64,000 bases of DNA. Source: Hyphomicrobiales bacterium (lineage in GTDB: Bacteria; Pseudomonadota; Alphaproteobacteria; Rhodospirillales; JACKKN01). Under the pieces are notes generated by a model, which was not told where the DNA came from, did not search any database, and saw nothing but the letters and a program-made list of their open reading frames with translations. Of the stretch, positions 14,234 to 24,256 are shown one piece after another (the first letter of the stretch is position 1; each line of letters opens with the position of its first letter). The stretch lies in the NCBI GenBank assembly GCA_024236415.1, contig JACKKN010000004.1, forward strand, positions 141,001 through 205,000, read 5' to 3'. The position numbers and the translations under genes were made by a program.

Positions 14234-14274
14234 CGCATTATCGAGATTTATCAAGTAGTTAATCCGATAATGCG
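14234..14274. promoter_or_regulatory. 10-bp-arm dyad, candidate enhancer site for a sigma-54 activator
   Basis: Perfect arms CGCATTATCG (14234-14243) and CGATAATGCG (14265-14274) around 21 bp. The dyad ends about 140 bp upstream of the -24 element at 14416, within the usual range for NtrC-type activators. PrsR, encoded about 7 kb downstream, is the obvious candidate. Binding is inferred. Confidence 0.45.
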
Positions 14275-14378
14275 GTTCCGGTCCGAAAATTGGTGGTTGA
14301 ACCCGTTGGGGGGTGTCGGGATTTTTTTCAGTTCAGCGCCCGTTTCCGCCGTGATATGATCGGCTCCGCCAACGGCAC

Positions 14379-14410
14379 CTTAAGAAATTGTTTAAATTCA
14401 ATTTGTTAAG
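14379..14410. promoter_or_regulatory. AT-rich imperfect inverted repeat beside the -24 element
   Basis: CTTAAGAAATT and AATTTGTTAAG pair with one mismatch around a 10-bp spacer, ending 6 bp before the sigma-54 promoter. It may be a repressor or bending-protein (IHF-like) site. TTAAGAAAT also recurs as a direct repeat at 14406. Confidence 0.35.
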
Positions 14411-14415
14411 AAATC

Positions 14416-14431
14416 TGGCCCAATTTGTGCT
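14416..14431 (+). promoter_or_regulatory. Sigma-54 (-24/-12) promoter
   Basis: TGGCCCAATTTGTGCT matches TGGCAC-N5-TTGCW at 9 of 11 fixed positions with exact GG-N10-GC spacing. It has the same GTGCT -12 half as the glnB promoter in this window. Transcription would begin near 14442, giving a leader of about 55 nt before ATG 14498. Confidence 0.65.
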
Positions 14432-14497
14432 TGTTAAGGGCCAAGCAGCTGCAAAATCGTCGCGCGCCATGCGCTTCGTCGAAGGAACGGTACCGTC

Positions 14498-15442
14498 ATG
14501 GAAGACGCAAAGAACCAGGACATCAAGAACGCGACCCCCGCGGTCGCCCCGGAATCCGGGCCCGGCGCGGACGACGACGGGGCCACGCAGGCGAAGCTGG
14601 CGGCGCGCCGCAAGTTCATCGCCGGCGGCCTGGCGGCGGCCCCCGTCCTGGCGACCCTGAGCAACCGGTCGGCCCTGGCCACCTATACCAAGGACAAGGG
14701 CAAGGGCAAGGGCGACGGCGACAACAAGAAGGGCTATTGCCAGCCGTCGATCTACGCCTCGCTGATCCAGACGACGTCGCTGAGCCACAAGAAGCACGTG
14801 TGCGACGGCCGCTCCCCGGGCTATTGGTGGAGCGAATGTAAGAAGAAGCCCGTCTGCAACGAGCACCTGGACTATTACCAGTACGAGGGCCAGAAGACCT
14901 GGGGACAGGTGTTCGGGATCCCCAGCCCCCATTGGCCGGAATGGTATACCCTGTGCATGGTGCTGAGCCTGACGGGCGGCCGGCGCGCGACCAACGTCGC
15001 CCCGACGCCGACCATGGTCGGCACCGGCGGGACCGACGACCTGGGCAGCTTCCAGGTCGCCCACCATAACAACCCGCCGCCGCCGGAGCCCGACCGGTGC
15101 GAGCAGTCGGGCAGCAATTACTGGTGGCAATCGAACAACACCAACTACGGTCCCTGCTGCGAAAAGAATGACGAAAGCGCCAGCCTGGTCCCCGGCGTCA
15201 ACAACACCCTGGTCAACTCCGTTTACGGCACCGGCGACCTGCCGAACTCGGACCCCCAGCAGTTCGGCGCCCATGCCGTCGCCGCCTGGCTGAACGCCAC
15301 GGTTCTCGGCGCGTCCAACTACATGGACAAGGCGACGGTGAAGACCCTGGTCGTCGCCGCGCTCACCAACAACACCGCCTTCGGGTGGGACGGGTGGAGC
15401 ACGGAAGAGGTCGTCGATTTCTTCCAGCAGACCTTCAGCTGA
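14498..15442 (+). CDS. Tat-exported cysteine-rich protein of unknown function
   Basis: A 314-aa protein with an acidic N-terminus, then ARRKFIAGG (twin Arg at 37-38), a hydrophobic stretch and a likely cleavage after SALA near residue 61. The mature part starts with a Lys/Gly run (65-78). It has eight Cys (81, 102, 114, 120, 153, 201, 220, 221), many Trp/Tyr, and four NNT/NAT sequons. I recognise no domain, and it has no PEP-CTERM tail. AAGGA at 14482-14486 supports the start. It is the first gene behind the sigma-54 promoter, with pqqD-like and HprK-like genes 29 bp downstream. That makes it the natural candidate substrate or product of that small system. Export by Tat implies folding, or a modification, before secretion. 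Confidence 0.8.
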   Translation: MEDAKNQDIKNATPAVAPESGPGADDDGATQAKLAARRKFIAGGLAAAPVLATLSNRSALATYTKDKGKGKGDGDNKKGYCQPSIYASLIQTTSLSHKKHVCDGRSPGYWWSECKKKPVCNEHLDYYQYEGQKTWGQVFGIPSPHWPEWYTLCMVLSLTGGRRATNVAPTPTMVGTGGTDDLGSFQVAHHNNPPPPEPDRCEQSGSNYWWQSNNTNYGPCCEKNDESASLVPGVNNTLVNSVYGTGDLPNSDPQQFGAHAVAAWLNATVLGASNYMDKATVKTLVVAALTNNTAFGWDGWSTEEVVDFFQQTFS

Positions 15443-15470
15443 CCGCGGCGCGCGACCGGAGGTTGCGCGC

Positions 15471-15755
15471 ATGCGGCTTCCCCGACGGTTCCAGTTGACC
15501 CATCACCTGTCCCGCCGACTGTGGGACGGGGAATGCGTCGTCTACGACGACCAGTCGGGCGACACCCACCATCTCGATCCCCTGGCCACCTCGGCCCTGC
15601 TGCTGTTCGCAGCGGCGCCGCTGTCCGACAAGGAACTGGCCGCCCGCATGGCCGAGCTGCTGGAAGCGCCGGAAGACAATGAGTTGCTCGATTGGTGCCA
15701 ACGGACCATATTTCGCTTTCGCATGACGAACCTCGTCGCGGAAGTGGAGATATGA
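15471..15755 (+). CDS. PqqD-like peptide chaperone, HPr-rel-A type
   Basis: A 94-aa protein with the PqqD fold pattern: an early strand (ECVVYDDQSGDTHHLDPLATSALLLF), then helices with SDKELAARMAELLE. PqqD proteins are recognition domains that present a peptide substrate to a modifying enzyme. This variant is the one seen beside HprK-related kinases and a nucleotidyltransferase. GGAGG at 15458-15462 supports ATG 15471. Its stop overlaps the next start (ATGA), so the two are probably translated together. The substrate is not known; the upstream Cys-rich protein is the nearest candidate. Confidence 0.8.
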   Translation: MRLPRRFQLTHHLSRRLWDGECVVYDDQSGDTHHLDPLATSALLLFAAAPLSDKELAARMAELLEAPEDNELLDWCQRTIFRFRMTNLVAEVEI

Positions 15756-16663
15756 ACCTCGGCGACCTCGCCCCCCAGGACCTGACAAGACGGCTGCGCG
15801 GACCGGGCGTGATGCTGCGGACCGGGCCTTTCGTCTCGCGCATCTGGACCGACATGCCGATCATGGAGCGCGGCCTGTCGCTGCTGTACGCCGACTATCC
15901 GGTGGAGGACGACCGGGGTTTCGCCGATTTCCACGTCTCGGTCATGCGGCCGCGGTCGCTGCGCCGCTGGTTCCAGCCGCAGGCCCAACTGCTGTACGAC
16001 CACCAGGCCCTGTTCGAGCCGTTGCCGCTCGACCAGGCCCTGCCCATGTTCGAATGGGGCATGAACTGGGCCGTCGGCACCATGGCCAACCAGTTCCTGA
16101 TCCTGCATGCCGCCACCCTGGAGCGGAACGGGCGGGTGGTGATCATGCCGGCGCCGCCCGGGTCGGGCAAGAGCACCCTCTGCGCCGGCCTGGCCTGCCG
16201 CGGCTGGCGGCTGATGTCCGACGAGATGGCCCTGATCACCCTGGACGACGGGCTGGTGGTGCCGCTGGCCCGGCCCGTCAGCCTGAAGAACAAGTCCATC
16301 GAGGTGATGACCCGCTTCGCCCCCGACGCGGTGTTCAGCGAGCCGGCCGAGGAAACCCACAAGGGCACCGTCGCCCTGATGCGGGCGCCCCGCGACAGCG
16401 TGGCGCGCAAGCGGGACCCGGCGCGCCCCGCCTGGATCGTGTTCCCCAACTACCTGCCGGGCGCCGAAACCTCGCTGGCGCCCAGGTCCAAGGCGGCGAC
16501 CTTCATGGAGATGGGCGAGAACGCCTTCAACTACAGCGTCCATGGCCGGCGGGGCTTCGACGTGCTGGCCGGAATCCTCGATTCCTGCGCCTGCTACGAC
16601 TTCCGCTACAGCGATCTCGATCATGCGGTGCAGGTCTTTTCCTCCCTGGCGTCCGAGGCTTAG
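15752..16663 (+). CDS. HprK-related kinase A
   Basis: A 303-aa protein distantly related to the HPr Ser kinase/phosphorylase. The P-loop PAPPGSGKSTLC lies near residues 134-145, followed by GWRLMSDEMALI, where the Asp-Glu fits the Walker B/catalytic acid region of HprK. No PTS protein (HPr, EI) is in the window, so the substrate is unlikely to be HPr. Start 15752 overlaps the PqqD stop; an upstream in-frame start at 15692 would lie inside pqqD. Part of the HPr-rel-A set with the flanking genes. It may phosphorylate a peptide or a sugar; this is unproven. Confidence 0.85.
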   Translation: MNLGDLAPQDLTRRLRGPGVMLRTGPFVSRIWTDMPIMERGLSLLYADYPVEDDRGFADFHVSVMRPRSLRRWFQPQAQLLYDHQALFEPLPLDQALPMFEWGMNWAVGTMANQFLILHAATLERNGRVVIMPAPPGSGKSTLCAGLACRGWRLMSDEMALITLDDGLVVPLARPVSLKNKSIEVMTRFAPDAVFSEPAEETHKGTVALMRAPRDSVARKRDPARPAWIVFPNYLPGAETSLAPRSKAATFMEMGENAFNYSVHGRRGFDVLAGILDSCACYDFRYSDLDHAVQVFSSLASEA

Positions 16664-16706
16664 CTGACGCATACTGCGCCAACTGTGCCTGCAACCCGGT
16701 GATTCC

Positions 16707-17828
16707 ATGGACCTTCCGGCGGACCTTCTGACCCCGGTGCTGCGCGATCCCACGGCCATCCGGTCCCTGCGCGATGCCGATTGGGACCTGCTCGTGCGCC
16801 AGGGCCGCGAGTCGGGCCTGCTGGGCCGGGTGCACCACCGGTTGGCCGAGGCCGGCCTGCTGGACAGCGTGCCGGAGGCCCCGCGCCGGCACCTGGAGGC
16901 GGAATGGTCCCTGGCCGAGAAGCAGTGGCGCGACGTGCGCTGGGAGGTGGAATGCCTGCGCCGGAACCTCGCCGTCACCGGCGTGCCCATCTTCCTGCTC
17001 AAGGGCGCGGCCTACGTCCTGACCGGCCTGCCGTCGGGGCGGGGGCGGCTGTTCGGCGACGTGGACCTGATGGTGCCGCGCACGGCCCTGCCCGAGGTGG
17101 AGAAGGAGTTGACCCTGGCCGGCTGGCGGTTCGACCCCGACCTCGACCCCTATGACGACCACTACTACCGCACCTGGACCCACCAGATCCCGCCCCTGAC
17201 CCATTTCCTGCGCCACACCTGCGTCGACGTGCACCACACCATCGTGCCCGAGACGGCGCGGGTGGACGTCAACGCCAAGAAGCTGCGCGACGCCGCCCGG
17301 GCCGTGGACGGTTCCGAGGACCTGTACGTGCTGGCGCCGGCGGACATGGTGCTGCACAGCGCCGTGCACCTGTTCAACGAGGGGCAGTTCGAACGCGGGC
17401 TGCGCGACCTGACCGACCTGGACCTGCTGATGAGCCGTTTCGCCGCCGAGGACGCGGAATTCTGGTCCCGCCTGGTGGCCCGGGCGTCGGAGCTCGACCT
17501 GCAGCGGCCGCTGTTCTATTGCCTGCGCTACTGCCGGCTGATCCTGGGCACCGAGGTGCCCGAACAGGCCCGCCGCGACATCGCCCGCGCGGTGCCGGTG
17601 GGCGGCGGCCACCGGTGGCTGATGGATCTCCTGTTCACCCGGGCCCTGCGCCCGCACCACCATTCGTGCCGCACCGCCGCGTCGGGCGCGGCCCTGTGGC
17701 TGCTCTACGTGCGCTCCCACTACCTGCGCATGCCGCTGCGGCTGCTGTTGCCGCACCTGTGGCGCAAGGCGTTCAGGGGGATCAAGAAAGGGGATGCCAC
17801 GGCCGATGTGGAAGGGTATACCACGTGA
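16707..17828 (+). CDS. Nucleotidyltransferase family protein (HPr-rel-A neighbourhood)
   Basis: A 373-aa protein. GRLFGDVDLMVPR (about residues 113-125) is the GDxD signature of the nucleotidyltransferase superfamily (NTP_transf_5-like), preceded by VPIFLLKGAAY. The C-terminal half is helical and very basic near the end. It probably transfers a nucleotide to an unknown acceptor; antibiotic or tRNA modification is not suggested by context. It follows the HprK-like gene by 43 bp. Family members occur repeatedly beside PqqD/HprK-like pairs in exopolysaccharide loci. Confidence 0.8.
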   Translation: MDLPADLLTPVLRDPTAIRSLRDADWDLLVRQGRESGLLGRVHHRLAEAGLLDSVPEAPRRHLEAEWSLAEKQWRDVRWEVECLRRNLAVTGVPIFLLKGAAYVLTGLPSGRGRLFGDVDLMVPRTALPEVEKELTLAGWRFDPDLDPYDDHYYRTWTHQIPPLTHFLRHTCVDVHHTIVPETARVDVNAKKLRDAARAVDGSEDLYVLAPADMVLHSAVHLFNEGQFERGLRDLTDLDLLMSRFAAEDAEFWSRLVARASELDLQRPLFYCLRYCRLILGTEVPEQARRDIARAVPVGGGHRWLMDLLFTRALRPHHHSCRTAASGAALWLLYVRSHYLRMPLRLLLPHLWRKAFRGIKKGDATADVEGYTT

Positions 17829-18086
17829 AGGGTGCCCTGGGCGGGCCGGCCCCGCCCGGCACCCGTGGGTTGCCGAATCTTGCGATGGCTTCCTTTTCCG
17901 ACGGGGGATCGTTATATCTTAGTGGGCCGGCGTCCGGCTAGGACGTCGTTCCTGAAACGGAAACGAACTCGGAACGGAGCGAAAAGATGCGCGACCCGAA
18001 CGGATATTATACCAATTCCAACGGGTTGTAAGGCATGTGCCGACCGGCTTGATTTTCTAAGGAACGGCCCCAGGGGATAGTCCGGC
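17829..18086. other. Intergenic 258 bp before the priming glycosyltransferase
   Basis: No gene seen. A TATATCTT stretch at 17912-17919 could be a -10 box for the operon beginning at 18087. No sigma-54 promoter with correct spacing is found here. Confidence 0.4.
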
Positions 18087-19529
18087 GTGCTTCGACTGTT
18101 TCGCCACCACATACCGTTTCCGGCCATCGCCCTGGCGATCGTCGAATCCCTGTTCTATTTCTCGATCATGTACGCCCTGGTGGTCCTGCGCGCCGTGTTC
18201 TGGGACCACGACATCGCCGATGTGCGGATCGACCTCTGGATTCTGCTGACGCTGACGGCGGTGTCGTTCCTGGTCATGGCCTCGGTCGGCATGTACAACC
18301 GGGACGTCTTCTTCCACATGGGCACGGTGGTCAGTCGCGGCGCGGTGACCTACCCCATCATCTTCGTCGCCAATTCCGTGCTTCTGTTCCTGTTTTCCCT
18401 GGTCGGGTTCGACCAGGCCAGCCTGTACTACGTGATCTGCCTGGCCGGCGTGATCGTGGCCTACCCGGTCACGCTGCTGGTGCGCCTGACCTTCGTCGAG
18501 GTCGTCAACCTAGAGGTGTTCCGCCGCCGGGTTCTGGTCCTGGGCATCGGCGACCTGGCAATCAAGATCTCCGGGCTGACCCAAACCGAGGACAAGGGCC
18601 ATTTCGTGGTCGTCGCCTATGTGGTGTTCGGCTCGGAAACCACCCCCGACGAGGGGCTGGAACCGGTGCTGGGCAACGACCTGCTGGACCGGCGCCACGC
18701 CCTGGCCGAATACGTGGTCGAACAGCAGATCGACGAGATCGTCATCGCCTCGCGCGAGCGGCGGCGCCCCGAGGGGCGCCTGGGCAAGGGCATGCCCGTG
18801 TGGGACCTGCTGGAATGCAAGCTGCTGGGCACCCAGGTGACCGATTTCGACACCTTCTGGGAGCGGGAGGCGGCGGAAATCGACCTGGACGTGCTGCAGC
18901 CGGGGTGGCTGATCTTTTCCGACGGGTTCCGCATCGACTGGGGCCGGCAGATGATCAAGCGCACCTTCGACGTGGCGGTCAGCCTGGCCTTTCTGCTGTT
19001 CACCCTGCCCATCACCCTGCCCACGGCCCTGCTGGTCAAGCTCACCAGCGCCGGGCCGGTGTTCTACCGCCAGGAACGGGTGGGCTTGGACGGCCAGGTG
19101 TTTCCCGTGCTCAAGTTCCGCAGCATGCGCGAGGACGCGGAGAAGGACGGCGTGCCCCAATGGGCCAAGCAGGACGACGACCGCATCACCCTGGTCGGCG
19201 ACTTCATCCGCAAGACCCGGATCGACGAATTGCCCCAGGTGCTGAACGTGCTGATGGGGGACATGAGCTTCATCGGGCCGCGGCCGGAACGTCCCTATTT
19301 CGTCGAATCCCTGTGCGAAAGGATCCCCTACTACAACGAGCGCCACCGGGTGAAGCCGGGGATTTCCGGCTGGGCGCAAATCAACTATCCTTACGGCGCC
19401 TCCGAAGAGGACGCCAAGCGCAAGCTGGCTTACGACTTGTATTACGTGAAGAACCGCAGTCTGTTCCTGGATTTCCTGATCCTGATACAGACGGTACGGG
19501 TTGTTCTGTGGCCGGAAGGAGTCCGGTGA
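18087..19529 (+). CDS. Exopolysaccharide priming sugar transferase (PEP-CTERM/XrtA-type EpsB)
   Basis: A 480-aa polyprenyl-phosphate sugar-1-phosphate transferase that starts the lipid-linked repeat unit. The N-terminal half has four or five membrane spans and a CoA-binding-like Rossmann part (RRVLVLGIGDLA). The C-terminal half from about 290 is the bacterial sugar transferase domain: a further span (FDVAVSLAFLLFTLPITL), then FYRQERVGLDG, FPVLKFRSM, RKTRIDELPQ and MSFIGPRPER. This architecture is the one named TIGR03013 in exosortase-associated loci. The start is GTG 18087. The stop overlaps the longest reading of prsK. Confidence 0.9.
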   Translation: MLRLFRHHIPFPAIALAIVESLFYFSIMYALVVLRAVFWDHDIADVRIDLWILLTLTAVSFLVMASVGMYNRDVFFHMGTVVSRGAVTYPIIFVANSVLLFLFSLVGFDQASLYYVICLAGVIVAYPVTLLVRLTFVEVVNLEVFRRRVLVLGIGDLAIKISGLTQTEDKGHFVVVAYVVFGSETTPDEGLEPVLGNDLLDRRHALAEYVVEQQIDEIVIASRERRRPEGRLGKGMPVWDLLECKLLGTQVTDFDTFWEREAAEIDLDVLQPGWLIFSDGFRIDWGRQMIKRTFDVAVSLAFLLFTLPITLPTALLVKLTSAGPVFYRQERVGLDGQVFPVLKFRSMREDAEKDGVPQWAKQDDDRITLVGDFIRKTRIDELPQVLNVLMGDMSFIGPRPERPYFVESLCERIPYYNERHRVKPGISGWAQINYPYGASEEDAKRKLAYDLYYVKNRSLFLDFLILIQTVRVVLWPEGVR

Positions 19530-19545
19530 TCTCGAGTCCCCGGTT

Positions 19546-21660
19546 GTGATCGCGCACGCAGAAGTCATCAGCTACGGGATCTGTGCCGTCGCGTTCACCT
19601 TGCTGACCATCCTGATCTGGTACAGCAAGGCGCGTTCGCGCTACCGCAACCTGCTGATGCTGGCGGCGGGGGCAACGGCCACCTGGGCGGCGTCGACGGC
19701 GCTGTCGGCGCAGCAGGGGGGGTACCCGGCGGTCCTGACCCTGCTGGAGATGGCCCGCAACTTCGCCTGGTACTTCGCCATCGGCGCCCTGCTGGGGCTG
19801 CGCGCCGACGACCGCGGCGACCAGATGAAGCGGGTCGCCTTCTTTTCCGCCGCGGCCGGCTGCCTGGTGATCGTGATCGGCGGCACCTTCGTTCCCATCA
19901 TGCACGACCTGGGGGTCTTCCCCTGGGTGCTGCTGCGGGCCTCGGTGGCGGCGCAGCTCCTGCTCAGCGTCCTCGGCCTGCTGATCCTGGAGAACCTGTA
20001 CCGCAACGCGGACGAGGAGCGGCGCTGGGCCCTGAAGCACATCTGCCTGGGCGTGGGGGCCCTGTTCACCTACGACTTCTTCCTGTACGCCGACGCCACC
20101 CTGTTCCGCCGCATCGACGACAACCTGCTGCAGGCCCGCGGCATCATCGACGCCATCGCCGTGCCGCTGATCGCCGTGTCGGCGTCGCGCTCGCGCACCT
20201 GGGACATCAACCTCCACGTGTCGCGCAACATCGTGTTCCACTCCACGGTCCTGCTGGGCAGCGGCCTGTACCTGCTGGTCATGTCCGTGGCCGGGTACTA
20301 CCTGCGCCAGTTCGGCGGCGACTGGGGCAACATCTTCCAGATCTTCTTCTTCTCGGCGGCGATCGTGCTGCTGATCGTGCTGTTCTCGTCGGGCTCCATC
20401 CGGGCCAAGGTGCGGGTCTGGATCAGCAAGAACTTCTTCAGCTACAACTACGACTACCGCGAGGAATGGCTGCGCTTCACCCGGACCATCTCGGTCGACG
20501 ACCGGCGCACCGGCCTGCACCAGCGCATCATCCGCGCCGTCGGCAACATCACCCAGAGCACCTCGGGCGGGCTGTGGGTCCTGCGCGACGAGGACAGCGC
20601 CTTCCTGCCCAGTGCCACCTGGAACTTCTCCGGCGACCTGCCGGGCGAGAAGTTCCCGGCCGCCCGCGTCGACAGCGCCCTGGTCGGGTTCCTGGCGCGG
20701 ACCCACTTCATCATCGACCTGGACGAGGTGCGCGAGGGCCGCAAGGCCGACAGCTACGCCGGGCTGGAGGTGCCCGACTGGCTGCTGAACCACCCCCGCG
20801 CCGGCCTGGTGGTGCCCCTGATCCACGGCGACGAGCTGATCGCCTTCCTGGTCCTGGGCATGCCGCGGGCGCGCATGCTGGACTGGGAGGTCTTCGACCT
20901 GTTGAAGACCGTCGGCCGCCAGGCCGCCAGCTACCTGGCCGAGGAGCAGTCCGCCCACGCCCTGTCGGACGCCCGCCGCCTGGAGGCGTTCAACCGGCGC
21001 TCGGCGTTCCTGATCCACGACATCAAGAACGTGGTCTCGCAGATGTCCCTGATGGTCCAGAACGCCGAGAAGTTCGGCGACAACCCGGAGTTCCAGAAGG
21101 ACATGCTGGCCACGGTCAGCAACTCGGTCATTCGCATGAAGGAGCTGTTGAAGCAGTTCAAGACCGCCCGCGACGGCGAGGCCAAGCCGGCGGCCGGCGG
21201 CGCCGCGGCGCCCGCCGCGGGCGCCGAGCCGGTCAACCTGCGCGCCCTGGTGGGCGAGATCGGCGACGAATGGCGCCGGCGCAAGACGGACCTGGCCCTG
21301 GACCTGACCGAGGGGCCCCTGCGCGCCGAGATCGACCGCAAGCGGCTGGCCTCGGTGCTCGACCACCTGATCCAGAACGCCATCGAGGCCGCCGGGCTGG
21401 ACGGCGAGGTGCGCCTGCGGCTGATGCGGGTGCGCGACAACGAGGCCCTGATCGAGGTCGGCGACAACGGCCCCGGCATGGACGACGAATACGTGCGGAC
21501 ACAGCTTTTCCGGCCCCTGGACACCGGCAAGTCCGAGGGCTACGGCCTGGGCGCCTACCAGGCGCGGCAGCTGGTGCGCGAGATGGGCGGCCGCCTGGAG
21601 GTGGCCTCGGTGCTTGGAAAAGGGACTTCCATGCAGGTTTATCTGCCTGTTAATGATTGA
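19546..21660 (+). CDS. prsK: Membrane histidine kinase PrsK (PEP-CTERM system)
   Basis: A 704-aa sensor kinase. About eight membrane spans occupy residues 1-295. A GAF-like region follows (about 310-460, with GGLWVLRDEDSAFLPSATW). The dimerisation helix has phospho-acceptor H491 in LIHDIKN, and the HATPase has N611 (HLIQNAIEAAG) and DNGPGMDD at 640. This arrangement, N-terminal membrane block then GAF then HisKA, is that of PrsK. The GTG at 19546 is preferred over an upstream TTG (19501), which would lie inside the glycosyltransferase gene. Its partner PrsR is next. The signal sensed is unknown. Confidence 0.9.
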   Translation: MIAHAEVISYGICAVAFTLLTILIWYSKARSRYRNLLMLAAGATATWAASTALSAQQGGYPAVLTLLEMARNFAWYFAIGALLGLRADDRGDQMKRVAFFSAAAGCLVIVIGGTFVPIMHDLGVFPWVLLRASVAAQLLLSVLGLLILENLYRNADEERRWALKHICLGVGALFTYDFFLYADATLFRRIDDNLLQARGIIDAIAVPLIAVSASRSRTWDINLHVSRNIVFHSTVLLGSGLYLLVMSVAGYYLRQFGGDWGNIFQIFFFSAAIVLLIVLFSSGSIRAKVRVWISKNFFSYNYDYREEWLRFTRTISVDDRRTGLHQRIIRAVGNITQSTSGGLWVLRDEDSAFLPSATWNFSGDLPGEKFPAARVDSALVGFLARTHFIIDLDEVREGRKADSYAGLEVPDWLLNHPRAGLVVPLIHGDELIAFLVLGMPRARMLDWEVFDLLKTVGRQAASYLAEEQSAHALSDARRLEAFNRRSAFLIHDIKNVVSQMSLMVQNAEKFGDNPEFQKDMLATVSNSVIRMKELLKQFKTARDGEAKPAAGGAAAPAAGAEPVNLRALVGEIGDEWRRRKTDLALDLTEGPLRAEIDRKRLASVLDHLIQNAIEAAGLDGEVRLRLMRVRDNEALIEVGDNGPGMDDEYVRTQLFRPLDTGKSEGYGLGAYQARQLVREMGGRLEVASVLGKGTSMQVYLPVND

Positions 21661-21711
21661 CGCTGACGGGTGCCGCCGGCGACGGACGACAATGGTCTAG
21701 GACAACACCGT

Positions 21712-23076
<1,365 letters not shown>

Positions 23077-23242
23077 GCCCCCGTTCGCGGCCGCGGCCGG
23101 TGCCGCGGCGCCGGTCCCCGGCAATGGCGAAAAGACCAGGATTTTCTTGGGTTTCCGTAATAATTCTGAAAGGAAATGAATTGAAAATCCGGCCGTTGCG
23201 CACGTCGCCGCCCGTCCACGTTCGGTTCCCAGAGGCCCCATC

Positions 23243-24256
23243 ATGAAAGTGCTCGTCACCGGTTCGGCCGGTTTCATCGGAAATGAAGTCTGCCGCAAGC
23301 TGCTGGACCGCGGGGACGCCGTCGTCGGCCTCGACAACCTGAACGACTACTACGACGTCAACCTGAAGAAGGCGCGCCTGGCGCGCATCGCCGACCACCC
23401 CAATTTCACCGAGGCGCGCATCAGCCTGGAGGACCGGGCGGCCATGGCCGACCTGTTCGCCAGCCAGCGGCCGGACCGGGTCATCAACCTGGCGGCCCAG
23501 GCCGGGGTGCGCTACAGCCTGACCAACCCGCATTCCTACGTCGACAGCAACCTGGTCGGCTTCATGAACATCCTGGAGGGCTGCCGCGCGGTCGAGGCCG
23601 AGCACCTGGTCTATGCCTCGTCCAGCTCGGTCTACGGCACCAACACGCGGATGCCGTTCTCGGTCCACGATGCCGTCGACCATCCCATCAGCCTGTACGC
23701 CGCGTCGAAGAAGGCCAACGAACTGATGGCCCACACCTACAGCCACCTGTTCGGCCTGCCGACCACGGGCCTGCGCTTCTTCACCGTGTACGGCCCCTGG
23801 GGCCGGCCCGACATGGCGCTGTTCCTGTTCACCAAGGGGATCCTGGAAGGGCGCCCCATCGACGTCTTCAACCAGGGCCAGATGCAGCGCGACTTCACCT
23901 ACATCGACGACATCGTCGGCGGCGTGATCGCGGTGCTGGACACCATCCCCGAGCCGGACCCCGAGGCCGGCGGCGACGAGCCCGATCCGGGCGCCAGCGT
24001 CACCGCGCCCTACCGCCTGTACAACATCGGCAACAACCGCCCGGTCGAGCTGATGCGCTATATCGAGCTGCTGGAAGAGAACCTGGGCCGCAAGGCCGAG
24101 AAGAACATGCTGCCCATGCAGCCCGGCGACGTGGCGGCCACCTGGGCCGACGTCGACGCCCTGATCGAGCGGGTGAACTACCGCCCGAACACCCCGGTCG
24201 AGGAAGGTATCGCCCGGTTCGTCGCCTGGTACAAAGATTTCTACGGAGTCGCATAG
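23243..24256 (+). CDS. UDP-glucuronate 4-epimerase-like NAD-dependent epimerase
   Basis: A 337-aa short-chain dehydrogenase/epimerase. It has the Rossmann glycine motif TGSAGFIG at 7-14, DNLNDYYDVNLKKARL (typical of UDP-glucuronate 4-epimerases), and the catalytic SSSSVYG and YAASKKANE (YxxxK) motifs. It would interconvert UDP-glucuronate and UDP-galacturonate, or the N-acetyl forms, given the dehydrogenase that follows with a one-base overlap. The proline/acid-rich insertion near residues 237-253 (IPEPDPEAGGDEPDPG) is unusual and probably a surface loop. The preceding 166 bp hold no other gene. Confidence 0.88.
   Translation: MKVLVTGSAGFIGNEVCRKLLDRGDAVVGLDNLNDYYDVNLKKARLARIADHPNFTEARISLEDRAAMADLFASQRPDRVINLAAQAGVRYSLTNPHSYVDSNLVGFMNILEGCRAVEAEHLVYASSSSVYGTNTRMPFSVHDAVDHPISLYAASKKANELMAHTYSHLFGLPTTGLRFFTVYGPWGRPDMALFLFTKGILEGRPIDVFNQGQMQRDFTYIDDIVGGVIAVLDTIPEPDPEAGGDEPDPGASVTAPYRLYNIGNNRPVELMRYIELLEENLGRKAEKNMLPMQPGDVAATWADVDALIERVNYRPNTPVEEGIARFVAWYKDFYGVA

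Larger units (their letters stand above)
14013..14497. other. Divergent intergenic region, 485 bp, AT-rich on the right
   Basis: No convincing gene here. It separates leftward cysC from the rightward HPr-rel-A/exopolysaccharide genes. It contains the long-arm dyad 14234-14274, an AT-rich dyad 14379-14410 and the sigma-54 promoter 14416-14431. The local drop in GC content is marked compared with all neighbouring sequence. Confidence 0.7.

Noticed and set aside
14150..14359. A 69-aa frame in the cysC/Cys-rich gene intergenic region
   Set aside because: It spans the regulatory dyad and has an uneven composition with no homology or good ribosome site.
15752..16663. Classical PTS HPr kinase/phosphorylase
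   Set aside because: There are no PTS genes nearby, and the protein groups with PqqD-like and nucleotidyltransferase genes instead.
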